A stretch of DNA of 49,213 nt from an uncultured Candidatus Melainabacteria bacterium (GCA_937891325.1 CALAFU010000170.1:1-49213); one strand, 5' to 3'. Numbered from the stretch's first letter, positions 1-7,637 are shown. Notes: generated from the sequence alone by a model not told the origin. Made by a program: numbers and translations.

Positions 1-108
1 TACGTTGAGAAACTTTATAAAGAAACTGTTGAAAAGCCTGATAAAGATTCAAATTGGCAGTGGCGTTTAGCACAAGCAACAAATGCAACTTTACAAAATA
101 AGTGGTAA
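1..108 (+). CDS. C-terminal end of a protein cut by the window edge
   Basis: Frame 1 is open from the first base and stops with TAA at 106-108, giving 35 residues that end in LQNKW. It is rich in Lys, Glu and Trp. There is no start in the window. The next gene begins three bases later, so the two are probably cotranscribed. The family cannot be judged from this fragment, and the C-terminal Gly/Leu/Ile tag common elsewhere in the window is absent. Confidence 0.6.
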   Translation, partial: YVEKLYKETVEKPDKDSNWQWRLAQATNATLQNKW

Positions 109-111
109 TTC

Positions 112-606
112 ATGAAATACAAATGTGTGGGTTTTGAAAGACTTGCCTTTAGCGGTTTTGATTTGTTTATAGATGATTACAATGATAGTGATAATTTGTT
201 TGCATCAGGGTGTATCATATTCTATAAAAAAGAGGATCTATTTCATTTTGTTTTGTTAGATAGGTTAGGGATTTGTATTAATGCCACAATAATACAATAT
301 ATTTTAAAAGATATTGTTGAAAAAAATACTTTAGATATTAAAAATTTATACATATATGGTTTCAATAAAGAAGAAGATAGATATCTTACAAATGAATGTG
401 TAGATATTGAACCTTTTTATATATTATACGAAAGGTTGTCTGATGGAAACAACATTTATTGTGATTGCGAAAAGTTTTGCATAGGTTTAGAAAGAAATCA
501 ATCATTAATTTTTAATAGTGCAAAAAGTATTTATGAGTTTATAAGAAAAAATAATTTAAAGCATAACATTATTAAAGTTGACAGATTGTTTAAATTGAAA
601 GTATGA
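112..606 (+). CDS. hypothetical protein, 164 aa
   Basis: An acidic-to-neutral protein rich in Asn, Asp, Phe and Tyr, with no signal peptide or membrane segment and no domain I recognise. The ATG follows the preceding stop by three bases. Its TGA overlaps the next ATG (ATGA, 603-606), which suggests translational coupling within a short operon covering 1-2274. Very AT-rich compared with the 6-25 kb genes. Not a member of the C-terminal tag group (it ends FKLKV). Confidence 0.75.
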   Translation: MKYKCVGFERLAFSGFDLFIDDYNDSDNLFASGCIIFYKKEDLFHFVLLDRLGICINATIIQYILKDIVEKNTLDIKNLYIYGFNKEEDRYLTNECVDIEPFYILYERLSDGNNIYCDCEKFCIGLERNQSLIFNSAKSIYEFIRKNNLKHNIIKVDRLFKLKV

Positions 607-1712
607 AAATGTTATTAGAAGAGTATATAAAGCAAACATTGTGTAAGTTGTTGTTTGTAGAAGATTGGAATAGCTTTATAAAACGATTTCCTTCTTTATC
701 TGAAGATAATTTAAAAAATATATTATCACAATCAGATCCATCCTATCGAGAAGAAAAACAAGGTGTTTGCTCGGAATCAATTTTAAGGAATTTCACAAAA
801 GGCAATATTACAAAAAACGATTTGTCTAGGATTAGAGATTGTGTATATTTTGCAAGAGCATTCGATAAAGAGAATTATTTAATAAAGTCAAAAACATTAC
901 AAGATTATATAAATAATGCACAAGATATTTGTAAAAGCATTCCTATCATCGATAATATTGATGATACTAGAGTTAAAATAACACCTGCATTCAACGATAA
1001 ATATAAAAAATTAAAACAAAGAGAAACCTCACAGTATTTAAGACTTCGAGATGTTGCAAAAGTATTAAACAACAAAGCTGCTATTGTTTATGAGACAAGC
1101 AGGTATTTAATATTAAAAATTGAAAAATTTGAGACAGAAAAGTTATTTAACCACACTTCGTGGTGTATCAAAAAAGAAGATGTGTGGAAAGCACACACTT
1201 TAAATAAATTTCCTGTTTATACGATATTTGATAAAACAAATTATGATAGTTTTCAATTCGCACCATTTTCATTAAGTTTTGCTGAATTTGATAATCATTT
1301 GATTGATGATGCAGATTACTGTAATTTTAATGAAATTAAAAGTTTTATTTCGAATGTTTTAATTGAACAAAAGAATAAAAAACATTCATTTTCCATGAAC
1401 GGAAGTTGTTCCCAAATCATTTTAAAATATTTTATGAACAGTAATTTATATCAATATATAGATTATGAAGAGATAAAACAGTGTGTTTCAAATAAAGCTT
1501 TAAAAGGTAAATTGATAGTTTCATACATTTATCTTTCTGGAAATGCCTATGATGCTTTAACTTTGATAAAAGATACAAATTATGAAGCTTTGGAAACTTT
1601 ACCTGAACATATGTTTAATGTAATAAAACAAGCTTTACAAAATAAACAATTGTTGATAGATTATGGATTGGCTGATTTAGATATTAATAAAATATACGAT
1701 CATGTCAAATAG
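603..1712 (+). CDS. hypothetical protein with a TSWCI-type phage domain, 369 aa
   Basis: Soluble protein with a helical N-terminal half and a central segment around residues 180-235 containing TSWCI, a spaced YTIFDK and an acidic DDADYCN stretch. That arrangement (TxWCI, then an aromatic-rich FDK strand, then an Asp-rich loop) recurs in uncharacterised phage proteins from memory; I cannot assign an activity. The C-terminal third looks like a helical repeat (KGKLIVSYIYLSGNAYDAL). The start overlaps the upstream stop and the next gene follows after seven bases. The domain idea is tentative; the gene itself is secure by length and spacing. Confidence 0.75.
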   Translation: MKMLLEEYIKQTLCKLLFVEDWNSFIKRFPSLSEDNLKNILSQSDPSYREEKQGVCSESILRNFTKGNITKNDLSRIRDCVYFARAFDKENYLIKSKTLQDYINNAQDICKSIPIIDNIDDTRVKITPAFNDKYKKLKQRETSQYLRLRDVAKVLNNKAAIVYETSRYLILKIEKFETEKLFNHTSWCIKKEDVWKAHTLNKFPVYTIFDKTNYDSFQFAPFSLSFAEFDNHLIDDADYCNFNEIKSFISNVLIEQKNKKHSFSMNGSCSQIILKYFMNSNLYQYIDYEEIKQCVSNKALKGKLIVSYIYLSGNAYDALTLIKDTNYEALETLPEHMFNVIKQALQNKQLLIDYGLADLDINKIYDHVK

Positions 1713-1719
1713 GTGATTC

Positions 1720-2274
1720 ATGAAATTTGCTAATTTAAATTATTTAGGTGCAACATACTTAACTGAAGATAAAATAGAAAGAGTTTATTTTTATAAAGTA
1801 TGTGAAACATTAATGCCAATATCGTTAAACTTCATCGATTTCATGAAGATCTTTTATATCGATTCCAAATGTGACATTAACACTTGTCTTTCAAATATTT
1901 ATTGTTTTGATTTGAATGATATAGAAAGTAACAATATTCATGTAAGCAATGAGATTTATATGAATAAAAGTTTTGTGAATTATTCACGACCTGTTGAAAA
2001 CGTTTGTTTCTTTTATTATAAAAAGAAACGTTATTTACAAATGCAAAACATTCTATCTTGGCAAAAGTCAGATGAGTTTAAGATAACAATTTCATCAGTT
2101 AGAAAAGTAAATCAATTTGAAGATATCTACCTAATTGCTGTTGTTGGTCAATTTAAACACTATATCAGTGTGAATTCAATTGAGTATAATAAAAATGTGT
2201 ACGGTTTGCCAGAATATTGTATATTAAAAAATCTAAAGTACAATAATATTCTAAAGAAATATGTTGAAGCTTGA
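1720..2274 (+). CDS. hypothetical protein, 184 aa
   Basis: Preceded by AGGTGATTC, a plausible ribosome binding site. The product is rich in Tyr, Phe, Asn and Ile with several predicted beta-strands, and has no signal peptide or recognised motif. Its stop codon lies inside the -35 box of the following promoter (TTGACA at 2271), so this operon ends where the next transcript begins. Function unknown. Confidence 0.75.
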   Translation: MKFANLNYLGATYLTEDKIERVYFYKVCETLMPISLNFIDFMKIFYIDSKCDINTCLSNIYCFDLNDIESNNIHVSNEIYMNKSFVNYSRPVENVCFFYYKKKRYLQMQNILSWQKSDEFKITISSVRKVNQFEDIYLIAVVGQFKHYISVNSIEYNKNVYGLPEYCILKNLKYNNILKKYVEA

Positions 2275-2299
2275 CAATTGTTGTTTTTTGATTTAATAT
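2271..2299 (+). promoter_or_regulatory. sigma-70-like promoter
   Basis: TTGACA at 2271-2276 and TAATAT at 2294-2299 with a 17-base spacer, followed about 30 bases later by the gene at 2328. The -35 box overlaps the stop of the upstream gene. Confidence 0.7.
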
Positions 2300-2327
2300 A
2301 TCAACATAAGTTAATGAGGACTTCTAA

Positions 2328-2675
2328 ATGCTACACCTGTTCAAAAAACTTCTTTCAAATAAACCTATTTATATAAAAAAGAAAAAGAATACAATTATAT
2401 ATTCCGTCAATCATAAGTTCATCACAAATGACTGGTTGTCTTTTCATATTTTAGGCCTAAAGAAAATAAACAACTATAAAGTTGTTGCCGTTATCAGAAA
2501 CATGCTATCTTGTGATATCTATGAAGTTGACGTCTATGAACTAAATATGTTTTATCAAAAGTTTGATAAATTTAACCTTTTGTTTAAAGGTCAGTTGGAT
2601 ATCTATAGTAAGAAATTGCATGATAGAAAAATCCCAATGATCGAATATAAAAATTATGAAACCATCTTTGTGTAA
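2328..2675 (+). CDS. hypothetical basic protein, 115 aa
   Basis: First gene after the promoter at 2271; GAGGA lies nine bases upstream of the ATG. The N-terminus is Lys-rich (residues 6-22) and the rest alternates hydrophobic strands with a segment DVYELNMFYQKFDKF that recalls the strand-then-helix part of the small tag family further downstream. The ending (YKNYETIFV) does not fit the tag, so it may be a tagless relative; this is a weak inference. Confidence 0.7.
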   Translation: MLHLFKKLLSNKPIYIKKKKNTIIYSVNHKFITNDWLSFHILGLKKINNYKVVAVIRNMLSCDIYEVDVYELNMFYQKFDKFNLLFKGQLDIYSKKLHDRKIPMIEYKNYETIFV

Positions 2676-2687
2676 AAGGAAAACGAA

Positions 2688-2909
2688 ATGTCTGAAGAAA
2701 ATATCAACGATTTCTTTGTAAAATATATTAATGAAAGTAAATCGAATCAAAATACTACATTTCCACAAAATGTAGGTAATACTATAATTTGTCCTAAATG
2801 TCATCATGATACTGGAATCCCTATGTTGTCAGGTGAAGTGGTCTATGCAGATAAACGTTGCCCGTTTTGCGGAGAAATTATCGTGCATTCTATGAATATC
2901 ATGTGTTGA
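2688..2909 (+). CDS. small zinc-ribbon protein, 73 aa
   Basis: AAAAGGAAAACGAA precedes the ATG. Residues 36-39 (CPKC) and 58-61 (CPFC) form two CxxC knuckles about 18 residues apart, the layout of a single zinc ribbon. The N-terminal 30 residues are polar and probably flexible. Small zinc ribbons in phages bind nucleic acid or a host protein, but the target cannot be told from the sequence. It lies in an apparent operon from 2328 to 3663. Confidence 0.75.
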   Translation: MSEENINDFFVKYINESKSNQNTTFPQNVGNTIICPKCHHDTGIPMLSGEVVYADKRCPFCGEIIVHSMNIMC

Positions 2910-2916
2910 GGTTTTA

Positions 2917-3303
2917 ATGAAGTATAGCTATTTAGCATGTACAAACGTAAACGATTGTATAAATAAGTTTACTTTTTTAAAAACATCAAAAAAGATTAAT
3001 AGCAAAGCTATTGTAAAAACAGTCAATGAGTTTATGAATCTATGTGCATTAGAGTTACAACAGAATAATGTAATTGCAATTCATGGTTATTACACTAAAA
3101 AGTCACATGTTACTTTTCACCCAATAGATAATACAAAAATTTATTCTGAAAGACCTATGACAGTTATGGTTGGTTGGAAAACTTTGCGTGATAAATTCAA
3201 AAGAATATTTGGTAAAGATGTAGAAATATCCCATAAAAAACATTGTTTATATATCATTGTTCAAAATACTAATATTGGAAGTAGTTTATTAAAAGACATT
3301 TAA
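2917..3303 (+). CDS. tag-family-like protein, 128 aa
   Basis: Ends NIGSSLLKDI, with Gly at -8, Leu at -4 and Ile last. The C-terminal half has the layout of the large family found at 30-49 kb: a strand (MTVMVG), a helix (WKTLRDKFKRIF), a strand pair (DVEISHKKHCLYIIV), then the tag. The N-terminal 70 residues are not obviously related. This is the earliest carrier in the window, about 27 kb from the main cluster. The leader TTGAGGTTTTAATGAA is shared almost exactly with the next gene. Function unknown. Confidence 0.75.
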   Translation: MKYSYLACTNVNDCINKFTFLKTSKKINSKAIVKTVNEFMNLCALELQQNNVIAIHGYYTKKSHVTFHPIDNTKIYSERPMTVMVGWKTLRDKFKRIFGKDVEISHKKHCLYIIVQNTNIGSSLLKDI

Positions 3304-3320
3304 ATAGCGTTGAGGTTTTA

Positions 3321-3527
3321 ATGAATTGGAAAGATGCTAAAGACCTATTTATGGTGGCACTTATTGTGTTGGTTGCAAGTTGTTTTACATCTCAGTGCGC
3401 TTACGAACTTGGTAAAGATTATGCTAAAACTGAAGTTGCCAAAGAACTGTGCTCAAAAACTGAATACGATTTCTGTGTAAAAGTCCCACAGAGATCTATA
3501 TATACTCTTAAAAATGATATTGACTAA
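3321..3527 (+). CDS. single-pass membrane protein, 68 aa
   Basis: Residues 8-25 form one hydrophobic segment (MVALIVLVASCF), followed by a charged tail with three more Cys residues. It could be an N-terminal anchor or an uncleaved signal; the VASC stretch resembles a lipobox but the preceding segment is short. It shares the GTTGAGGTTTTAATGAA leader with the gene at 2917. Function unknown; a small envelope protein is the likeliest reading. Confidence 0.65.
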   Translation: MNWKDAKDLFMVALIVLVASCFTSQCAYELGKDYAKTEVAKELCSKTEYDFCVKVPQRSIYTLKNDID

Positions 3528-3546
3528 ATGAAAGAAAACAAACAAT

Positions 3547-3663
3547 ATGCTACAAAACCATGAAGAATTAAAAGAAGACTTCGATGAAGTTCCTGTAAAT
3601 GAAAATCAAAATTGTTATCCAGATGAAGATTGTTTGGAAATCTTAAAGAAATATGAAGGTTGA
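3547..3663 (+). CDS. small acidic protein, 38 aa
   Basis: Short reading frame starting MLQNHEELKEDFDEV and ending KKYEG, rich in Glu and Asp with two Cys. The ribosome binding site is weak (AAAGAAAAC). It is the last gene before the terminator at 3750 and the long gene-free region. Supported only by position and composition. Confidence 0.4.
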   Translation: MLQNHEELKEDFDEVPVNENQNCYPDEDCLEILKKYEG

Positions 3664-3749
3664 ATGTCGTGTAAATATAACTTCTTAATTTAAAATGGTT
3701 GTTTAAAAATAATAATCTTTTGTTTTGTGTAATAAAATATGAATCAAAA

Positions 3750-3786
3750 AAAGACCTCTGTTCCTAATAGTTCAGAGGTCTTTGTC
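3750..3786 (+). terminator. intrinsic terminator
   Basis: Perfect 11-bp stem AAAGACCTCTG (3750-3760) and CAGAGGTCTTT (3773-3783) around a 12-base loop. An A-run on the left and a short T-run on the right mean it could work in both directions. It closes the 2328-3663 operon. Confidence 0.75.
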
Positions 3787-4360
3787 GTAATTGTGTAAAT
3801 TTCTGTGTATTGTATTGTTGTATTTTTATGTATGGAAATGTGTAATGTTGCATATTAATCCTATTCCTGATATATAATATTGTTTAGTTGTTTTTTCTGA
3901 ATTAAGCTATCTTGTGTCATTATTTATTAGTATTTTAATTTATTAAATTGTTTTATCCTTTGTTTATATGACATGTGAAAAGATGATCAATATAGAAGAT
4001 ATGTGTATGTTATATGATGGTGTCGGTGTATTAGTTGTAATGTTGTATGATGTAATGTAATCTAATGTAATGTGGTATTAAAGAAATGAGAAAAGTGTTA
4101 AGGTCTGCGAAAGTTTGTAATGATATAACTGAAACAATAAAAGTTTTTGTATTGTTATAAAAAGAATAATTGTGGTGTGACTGTTCGTTGAAAGATTTAT
4201 TTAGGTGAAAATAGATAATAGTTCATATGAACTAAACTATCTTGAATTGATAATCGTTTGGTTAGACGGTTTGTTGTGAATGTAAGATATATATATAATG
4301 AAAATATAGTTCATGCCTAGATAAAAAAGGTTTAGTCACTCATAAGAAGTTGGTTATATA
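3787..4360. other. gene-free AT-rich stretch
   Basis: No reading frame with a plausible start and ribosome binding site on either strand. There are TAATGT/TGTAATG-rich imperfect repeats around 4037-4075. I see no tRNA or strong stem after the terminator. It probably represents decayed sequence flanking the transposase relic. Confidence 0.5.
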
Positions 4361-4830
4361 ATGAAAAATAAGTACATAGGTGTTACAAAAATATCAGAAG
4401 TAAAATTTAAACTGTTGATAAATGTTTTTGCAAAGAATTCACAACATTACAAATAGTAGAATTATTATATATAAATCGCAATATAGCCAATCTGTGGATA
4501 AACAAAATAAGAGACAGTATGTTTTTGTTGGTAGAATAATAAAAATACATATTGTGTTCAAATAAATGAAACATACCTTGCAAAATCAATAGAACCCCTT
4601 TTATAAATACCTTTCCCTATATGAAGAAATTATTGTTTTCTGTATATTCAATGAACACAAAAAAGCGTATGCTTTAACCATTGATAAATCTAGTAAAATT
4701 AAGACTCTTCCGATAATTAGAGATTGTTGTGCTAAAATGCAACCATCTTTACAATTGACACAGCGTTATATAATGGTTTAACAAAATTAAAATGATAACA
4801 GCACCCAGTTAATCTCATTTAAAAAAGTTC
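4361..4830 (+). pseudogene. decayed IS1595-type transposase relic
   Basis: Pieces of an IS1595-like DDE transposase can be read in order across several frames. First comes KNKYIGVTKISEVKFKLLI (4364-4420), like the family's N-terminal 'KNKY...KISEAKFR' start. Then, in another frame from 4453, IVELLYINRNIANLWINKIR, matching the HTH 'IAELTGLNRNTVNRYL'. Then VQINETYLAKS around 4555-4590, where the family has 'VEVDESYFG' with the first catalytic Asp; here it reads Asn. Then IIVFCIFNEHKKAYALTI and KIKTLPIIRD (about 4625-4725), like 'IVFGLLKRNGKVYTEIV..KTLLPIIR'. Last is TIDTALYNGLTKL near 4750. Frameshifts and stops separate the blocks, so it is inactive. No terminal inverted repeats were found. 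The family match is from memory. Confidence 0.55.
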
Positions 4831-5084
4831 CCAAAACAATATGATGCTATGCGCTTTACCTCTAATAAATTTGAAGGTTCTGGAAGTTGAATGAAAGCTA
4901 GTTTATGTAAATTTAAAGATGTCAATTGAGATAGTTTACACCATATATCACTGTACCTGTGTCTGTGTCTGTTTGGGGATTTATCATATACGTGATGATA
5001 CTTATCTGTTATTATTAGCTTGTTTTAGAACGAATATTCTTTAATCATTTAGATATGCTACCAAAATACGAGGTATTGTGCGTG

Positions 5085-5112
5085 TTGTGGATTGTGGATT
5101 GTGGATTGTGGA
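5085..5112. repeat. tandem repeat of TTGTGGA, four copies
   Basis: Four perfect head-to-tail copies of the heptamer TTGTGGA. It lies in the gene-free stretch 4831-5160, which otherwise shows only low-complexity sequence such as CTGTGT repeats near 4957. Confidence 0.8.
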
Positions 5113-5187
5113 CTAAAGTTATGGTAATGCATGAAAAAGGAGAATTGTGAAGAGTATAGTGTATTGTTTCTCTACCGCTTTTTCAGG

Positions 5188-5355
5188 TATATATAAGGTA
5201 TCGAAAGGGAATAGAGCAATAGGAAACGGCAAGCGGGGCGCAAGTCCTGATATACCGAAAGCCTTAATTATCATATAGCAATATATGACATATCAGGGTA
5301 ATCAGTATAAAGGCTTGTTAAGTAGTGGAAACATAAAAACCCGCTTGCCGTCAAA
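5188..5355 (+). ncRNA. candidate structured RNA with a pseudoknot
   Basis: A 12-bp perfect helix ACGGCAAGCGGG (5226-5237) with CCCGCTTGCCGT (5340-5351) encloses two interleaved helices: CCTGATAT (5246-5253) with ATATCAGG (5290-5297), and AAGCCTT (5259-5265) with AAGGCTT (5310-5316). The order A-B-A'-B' makes a pseudoknot. A -10-like TATATA lies at 5188-5193, and the 18-nt element TATCGAAAGGGAATAGAG at 5199 falls at the expected start. There is no reading frame. I could not match it to a named RNA family. Confidence 0.6.
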
Positions 5356-5415
5356 ATTCCTTGTTGACAACTGTTTATCTTTTTGATAATATATAATTAT
5401 CGAAAGGGAATAGAG
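5199..5415 (+). repeat. 18-nt direct repeat at two RNA starts
   Basis: TATCGAAAGGGAATAGAG occurs exactly at 5199-5216 and again at 5398-5415, 199 bases apart. Each copy lies just downstream of a promoter-like -10 box, so both transcripts would begin with nearly the same 5' end. Confidence 0.8.
5364..5392 (+). promoter_or_regulatory. sigma-70-like promoter for the second RNA
   Basis: TTGACA at 5364-5369 and TAATAT at 5387-5392 with a 17-base spacer. The predicted start is near 5399, at the second 18-nt element. It drives the structured stretch and perhaps the genes from 6209. Confidence 0.65.
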
Positions 5416-6190
5416 GAAAGCAAGGGATTTAAGGTATCAGTCAATAGATACCTACCATAATAGATAAAGCTTTTATTAAGCATTGTTTAACGTATAGGAC
5501 AGTGTTTAATAAAAGCTTTATTTGTTAAGGTATAGTATCCGATACTTGATAAGCTATTAAGCTGTTATATTGCTTGTTAATAAAGAGTGGTATAACAGGT
5601 TAATGACCTTTAATCAGTTATCATAAAGCGGTATAGCGAAGTGATGACAAAAAGGATTAAGGGGCTATCGGGTTCACGTGTGAAAAAGAAAGCACGGCGG
5701 AACTATACACAGAATAAATAAAGTGAATATAGGTCGTTTCGATTTTGTTGAGTTTAGAAACGACTAAATTCCTTAATCTTAAAATCAATTAAGGTTAAGG
5801 TTTCTTCATACTGTACTAAAAAAAATACAGTATGAAAAGCATTAAGGCGTTTTTATAGTTAAATAGAAATGCCTTGATAGATAATAACTCAACAGGTTGA
5901 AAAACCTTTAATGAAAATAGATGCATTTAGAAATAATTGCTTCTGTCGTTAAAGGTGAAAAAGCAGTTCGATGAACCGATTGACAAAAAGTTTCACGACT
6001 GCGAAAAGTCCTATCAGAATGATTTGGATTTGTCCAGTTCTGATTTGGTTTTGAACTCACTCCTGCTTTAAAGGTATGTGTGAAGTAGGCTGTGGAACAA
6101 AACTAAATAGAATTAGATTACTCTAAATCATTTTGATATTTTTAAGAACAAAATGGAATAAACTAAAATAGAATGAAATGGTTTATTCCA
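5398..6190 (+). ncRNA. candidate large structured RNA or long structured leader
   Basis: About 800 bases without a gene contain many strong helices: 5432-5438/5447-5453; 5463-5479/5506-5522 (17 bp); 5562-5569/5591-5598; 5617-5623/5642-5648 inside a TTTAATC/GATTAAGG outer stem; 5733-5740/5757-5764; 5771-5777/5788-5794; 5805-5815/5826-5836 (11 bp); 5841-5848/5871-5878; 5904-5911/5949-5956; 5963-5970/5996-6002; 6013-6019/6038-6044; and 6154-6163/6181-6190. Such density resembles the ornate large phage RNAs (ROOL and GOLLD types), but I cannot confirm membership. The end is uncertain; it may run into the 6209 operon as a 5' leader. Confidence 0.5.
6154..6190 (+). promoter_or_regulatory. stem-loop just before the first ribosome binding site of the main operon
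   Basis: TGGAATAAAC (6154-6163) pairs perfectly with GTTTATTCCA (6181-6190). The loop holds an AT-rich tract and AAGGAG follows within ten bases. It could protect the mRNA 5' end, be an RNase site, or close the upstream structured RNA. Confidence 0.5.
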
Positions 6191-6208
6191 GATTAAGGAG
6201 AATGAAAG

Positions 6209-6394
6209 ATGTTTAAGAAAATTTTAAACTTTATGAACGACGATATGGTATTTTACTATGACCGGTCGTACCCTATTGAAAAGGGGTACACTGAAAACGA
6301 GAAAGTTTTGTGCGCCAAATGGCGTGCACGTCGTCGTTTAGTTGCTGACTGGTGGCGTCTCTGCTATCGTCAGGGATTGTCAAAATACTTCTGA
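6209..6394 (+). CDS. small basic protein, 61 aa
   Basis: Good ribosome binding site (AAGGAG) nine bases ahead of the ATG. The C-terminal half is rich in Arg and Trp (KWRARRRLVADWWRLCYRQG), suggesting nucleic-acid or membrane-surface contact. It is the first gene after the structured RNA region. G+C is visibly higher from here to about 25 kb than in the flanks. No family recognised. Confidence 0.65.
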   Translation: MFKKILNFMNDDMVFYYDRSYPIEKGYTENEKVLCAKWRARRRLVADWWRLCYRQGLSKYF

Positions 6395-6413
6395 CACAAA
6401 AAGGAGGGGTGAA

Positions 6414-6653
6414 ATGATTTACGGGTTTCTCTTGATTGCCGTAGTGTTATTCACTACGGCATACGTTTGTTTCTGTATGGTGAATGAATTCATTCAAAAA
6501 CCGTACAGAAAGGAAAATTCTGAACGAGTCTTGATGAAAAAGGATTTTGTTCAGGGAAGGAAACAAATTCGTCCGGAATTGGTAGCATTGGCAAAAAAGC
6601 TGTCAATTGAAGATGAAATTGTAGATAACTACTATAAAAGGAGTATAAAATGA
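6414..6653 (+). CDS. small membrane-anchored protein, 79 aa
   Basis: The ATG at 6414 follows AAGGAGGGGTGAA and is preferred over upstream in-frame starts. Residues 2-22 form a transmembrane helix (IYGFLLIAVVLFTTAYVCFC); the rest is charged and probably cytoplasmic. The stop overlaps the next ATG (ATGA, 6650-6653), so translation is coupled. Function unknown. Confidence 0.7.
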   Translation: MIYGFLLIAVVLFTTAYVCFCMVNEFIQKPYRKENSERVLMKKDFVQGRKQIRPELVALAKKLSIEDEIVDNYYKRSIK

Positions 6654-6871
6654 GTAGTTTTATTGAGATAAAAAGTGGCCTTGTCAGAAAAAAAGATATT
6701 TCTGGTTTAACAAGGATAAACGAAAAAATCCCTTTGCACGGGGAATATTATGGAATCGAAGTGCATCTCCCAAGCACAAAAGTTTATTTGGGATTTGACT
6801 CTAAATCCGAACGAGATTCAGAGTTTAACAGAATTGCAGACGAACTTAAAAGAGAGGAGGGCGAATTATGA
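6650..6871 (+). CDS. hypothetical protein, 73 aa
   Basis: A small soluble protein with predicted beta-strands (GIEVHLPSTKVYLGF) and a charged C-terminal helix ending KREEGEL. It overlaps its neighbours on both sides by four bases, typical of a coupled phage operon. AAAAGGAG lies upstream. No family recognised. Confidence 0.7.
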   Translation: MSSFIEIKSGLVRKKDISGLTRINEKIPLHGEYYGIEVHLPSTKVYLGFDSKSERDSEFNRIADELKREEGEL

Positions 6872-7104
6872 AACCAGAAGCAAAATTATTCTTGCGGGCA
6901 AGAAATCCGAAAATGAAATTAAACAAATGGTGGAAAAAGCTTCTGAAAGAATGTCCCTTTATGGGGTATGAACATGGAAGCATGAAATACCTTTCCATAA
7001 TGGGAAAAGACACGGGGGTCAAAATAAATTCCCCAAGGTTAATTAAAAAGAACCTTATCAAACGAAATATAGTAGGCGAAAATGGACAGCCCTATAATCA
7101 TTGA
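6868..7104 (+). CDS. small basic protein, 78 aa
   Basis: Strongly Lys/Arg-rich throughout (FLRARNPKMKLNKWWKKLLK), with a C-terminal half rich in Asn and Ile. GAGAGGAGGGCGAATT provides a strong ribosome binding site. It starts inside the upstream stop and its end overlaps the next gene by 23 bases. Positive charge suggests nucleic-acid contact, but there is no specific motif. Confidence 0.65.
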   Translation: MKPEAKLFLRARNPKMKLNKWWKKLLKECPFMGYEHGSMKYLSIMGKDTGVKINSPRLIKKNLIKRNIVGENGQPYNH

Positions 7105-7330
7105 CGTTGAATGGGAAGAAATATCCCGTTCAACGGAAGTTGTTATTGAACCTAAAAGAATGGTTCAGAAACAAAAGAGGAACAAAGTGGATAAAGTGAT
7201 ATCCACTTTGTTTTATTCAGAAATCGCTTTCATCGTCTTGCGGTTCATGTATGGGTGTTACACAAATTACGTGTTCTGGTCGGCACATGATGGCATCACC
7301 TTACACAAGGTGATTTTTGGAATGCCTTAA
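7082..7330 (+). CDS. small membrane protein, 82 aa
   Basis: The N-terminal half is acidic then basic (residues 10-40); a hydrophobic segment at about 42-60 (VISTLFYSEIAFIVLRFMYG) is a likely membrane helix. There is no canonical ribosome binding site; it begins inside the upstream gene, so expression may depend on coupling. Function unknown. Confidence 0.6.
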   Translation: MDSPIIIDVEWEEISRSTEVVIEPKRMVQKQKRNKVDKVISTLFYSEIAFIVLRFMYGCYTNYVFWSAHDGITLHKVIFGMP

Positions 7331-7342
7331 AGGAGAACGACA

Positions 7343-7564
7343 ATGAAGAGAATGAAAAGAGAGTTTTGCAGAGCTTCGAAAATCGACGCTGTCAATGATG
7401 TGTTGAAAGGGCGCTACGCCATTTACAAAACACGTCAAGGGTTGGAAATTGTCTTTCACGACAGTTACCGACCTGATATTTTGACTGACATCGAACGTCA
7501 GATTGAAAAGAACCCACGCGGAACGTGGTATTGCGAAAAAAATGCCTTTCTCAAAGGGCATTAA
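7343..7564 (+). CDS. hypothetical basic protein, 73 aa
   Basis: AAAGGAGAACGACA precedes the ATG. A compact alpha/beta-looking product, with the basic N-terminus MKRMKREFCRASK and strands around RYAIYKTRQGLEIVFHD. It is followed at once by a strong stem-loop. No family recognised. Confidence 0.7.
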   Translation: MKRMKREFCRASKIDAVNDVLKGRYAIYKTRQGLEIVFHDSYRPDILTDIERQIEKNPRGTWYCEKNAFLKGH

Positions 7565-7617
7565 GTGACATTATCAAGAAGACATCTGAAATATGATGTC
7601 TTCCTATAATTTCACTT
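7563..7617 (+). terminator. stem-loop between operon segments
   Basis: GAAGACATC (7578-7586) pairs perfectly with GATGTCTTC (7595-7603), and an outer AAGTGA/TCACTT pair brackets it. There is no T-run, so it may be an RNA processing or stability element rather than a terminator. Confidence 0.45.
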
Positions 7618-7637
7618 GACAAGAAAGGAGTAAGACA

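Noticed and set aside
4407..4589. 60-residue minus-strand frame in the transposase relic
   Set aside because: It runs opposite ordered plus-strand transposase fragments and has no ribosome binding site.
3664..6208. tRNA genes or a CRISPR array in the gene-free region
   Set aside because: No cloverleaf with a T-arm consensus and no regularly spaced repeats were found; the only repeats are short tandems and the two 18-nt elements.
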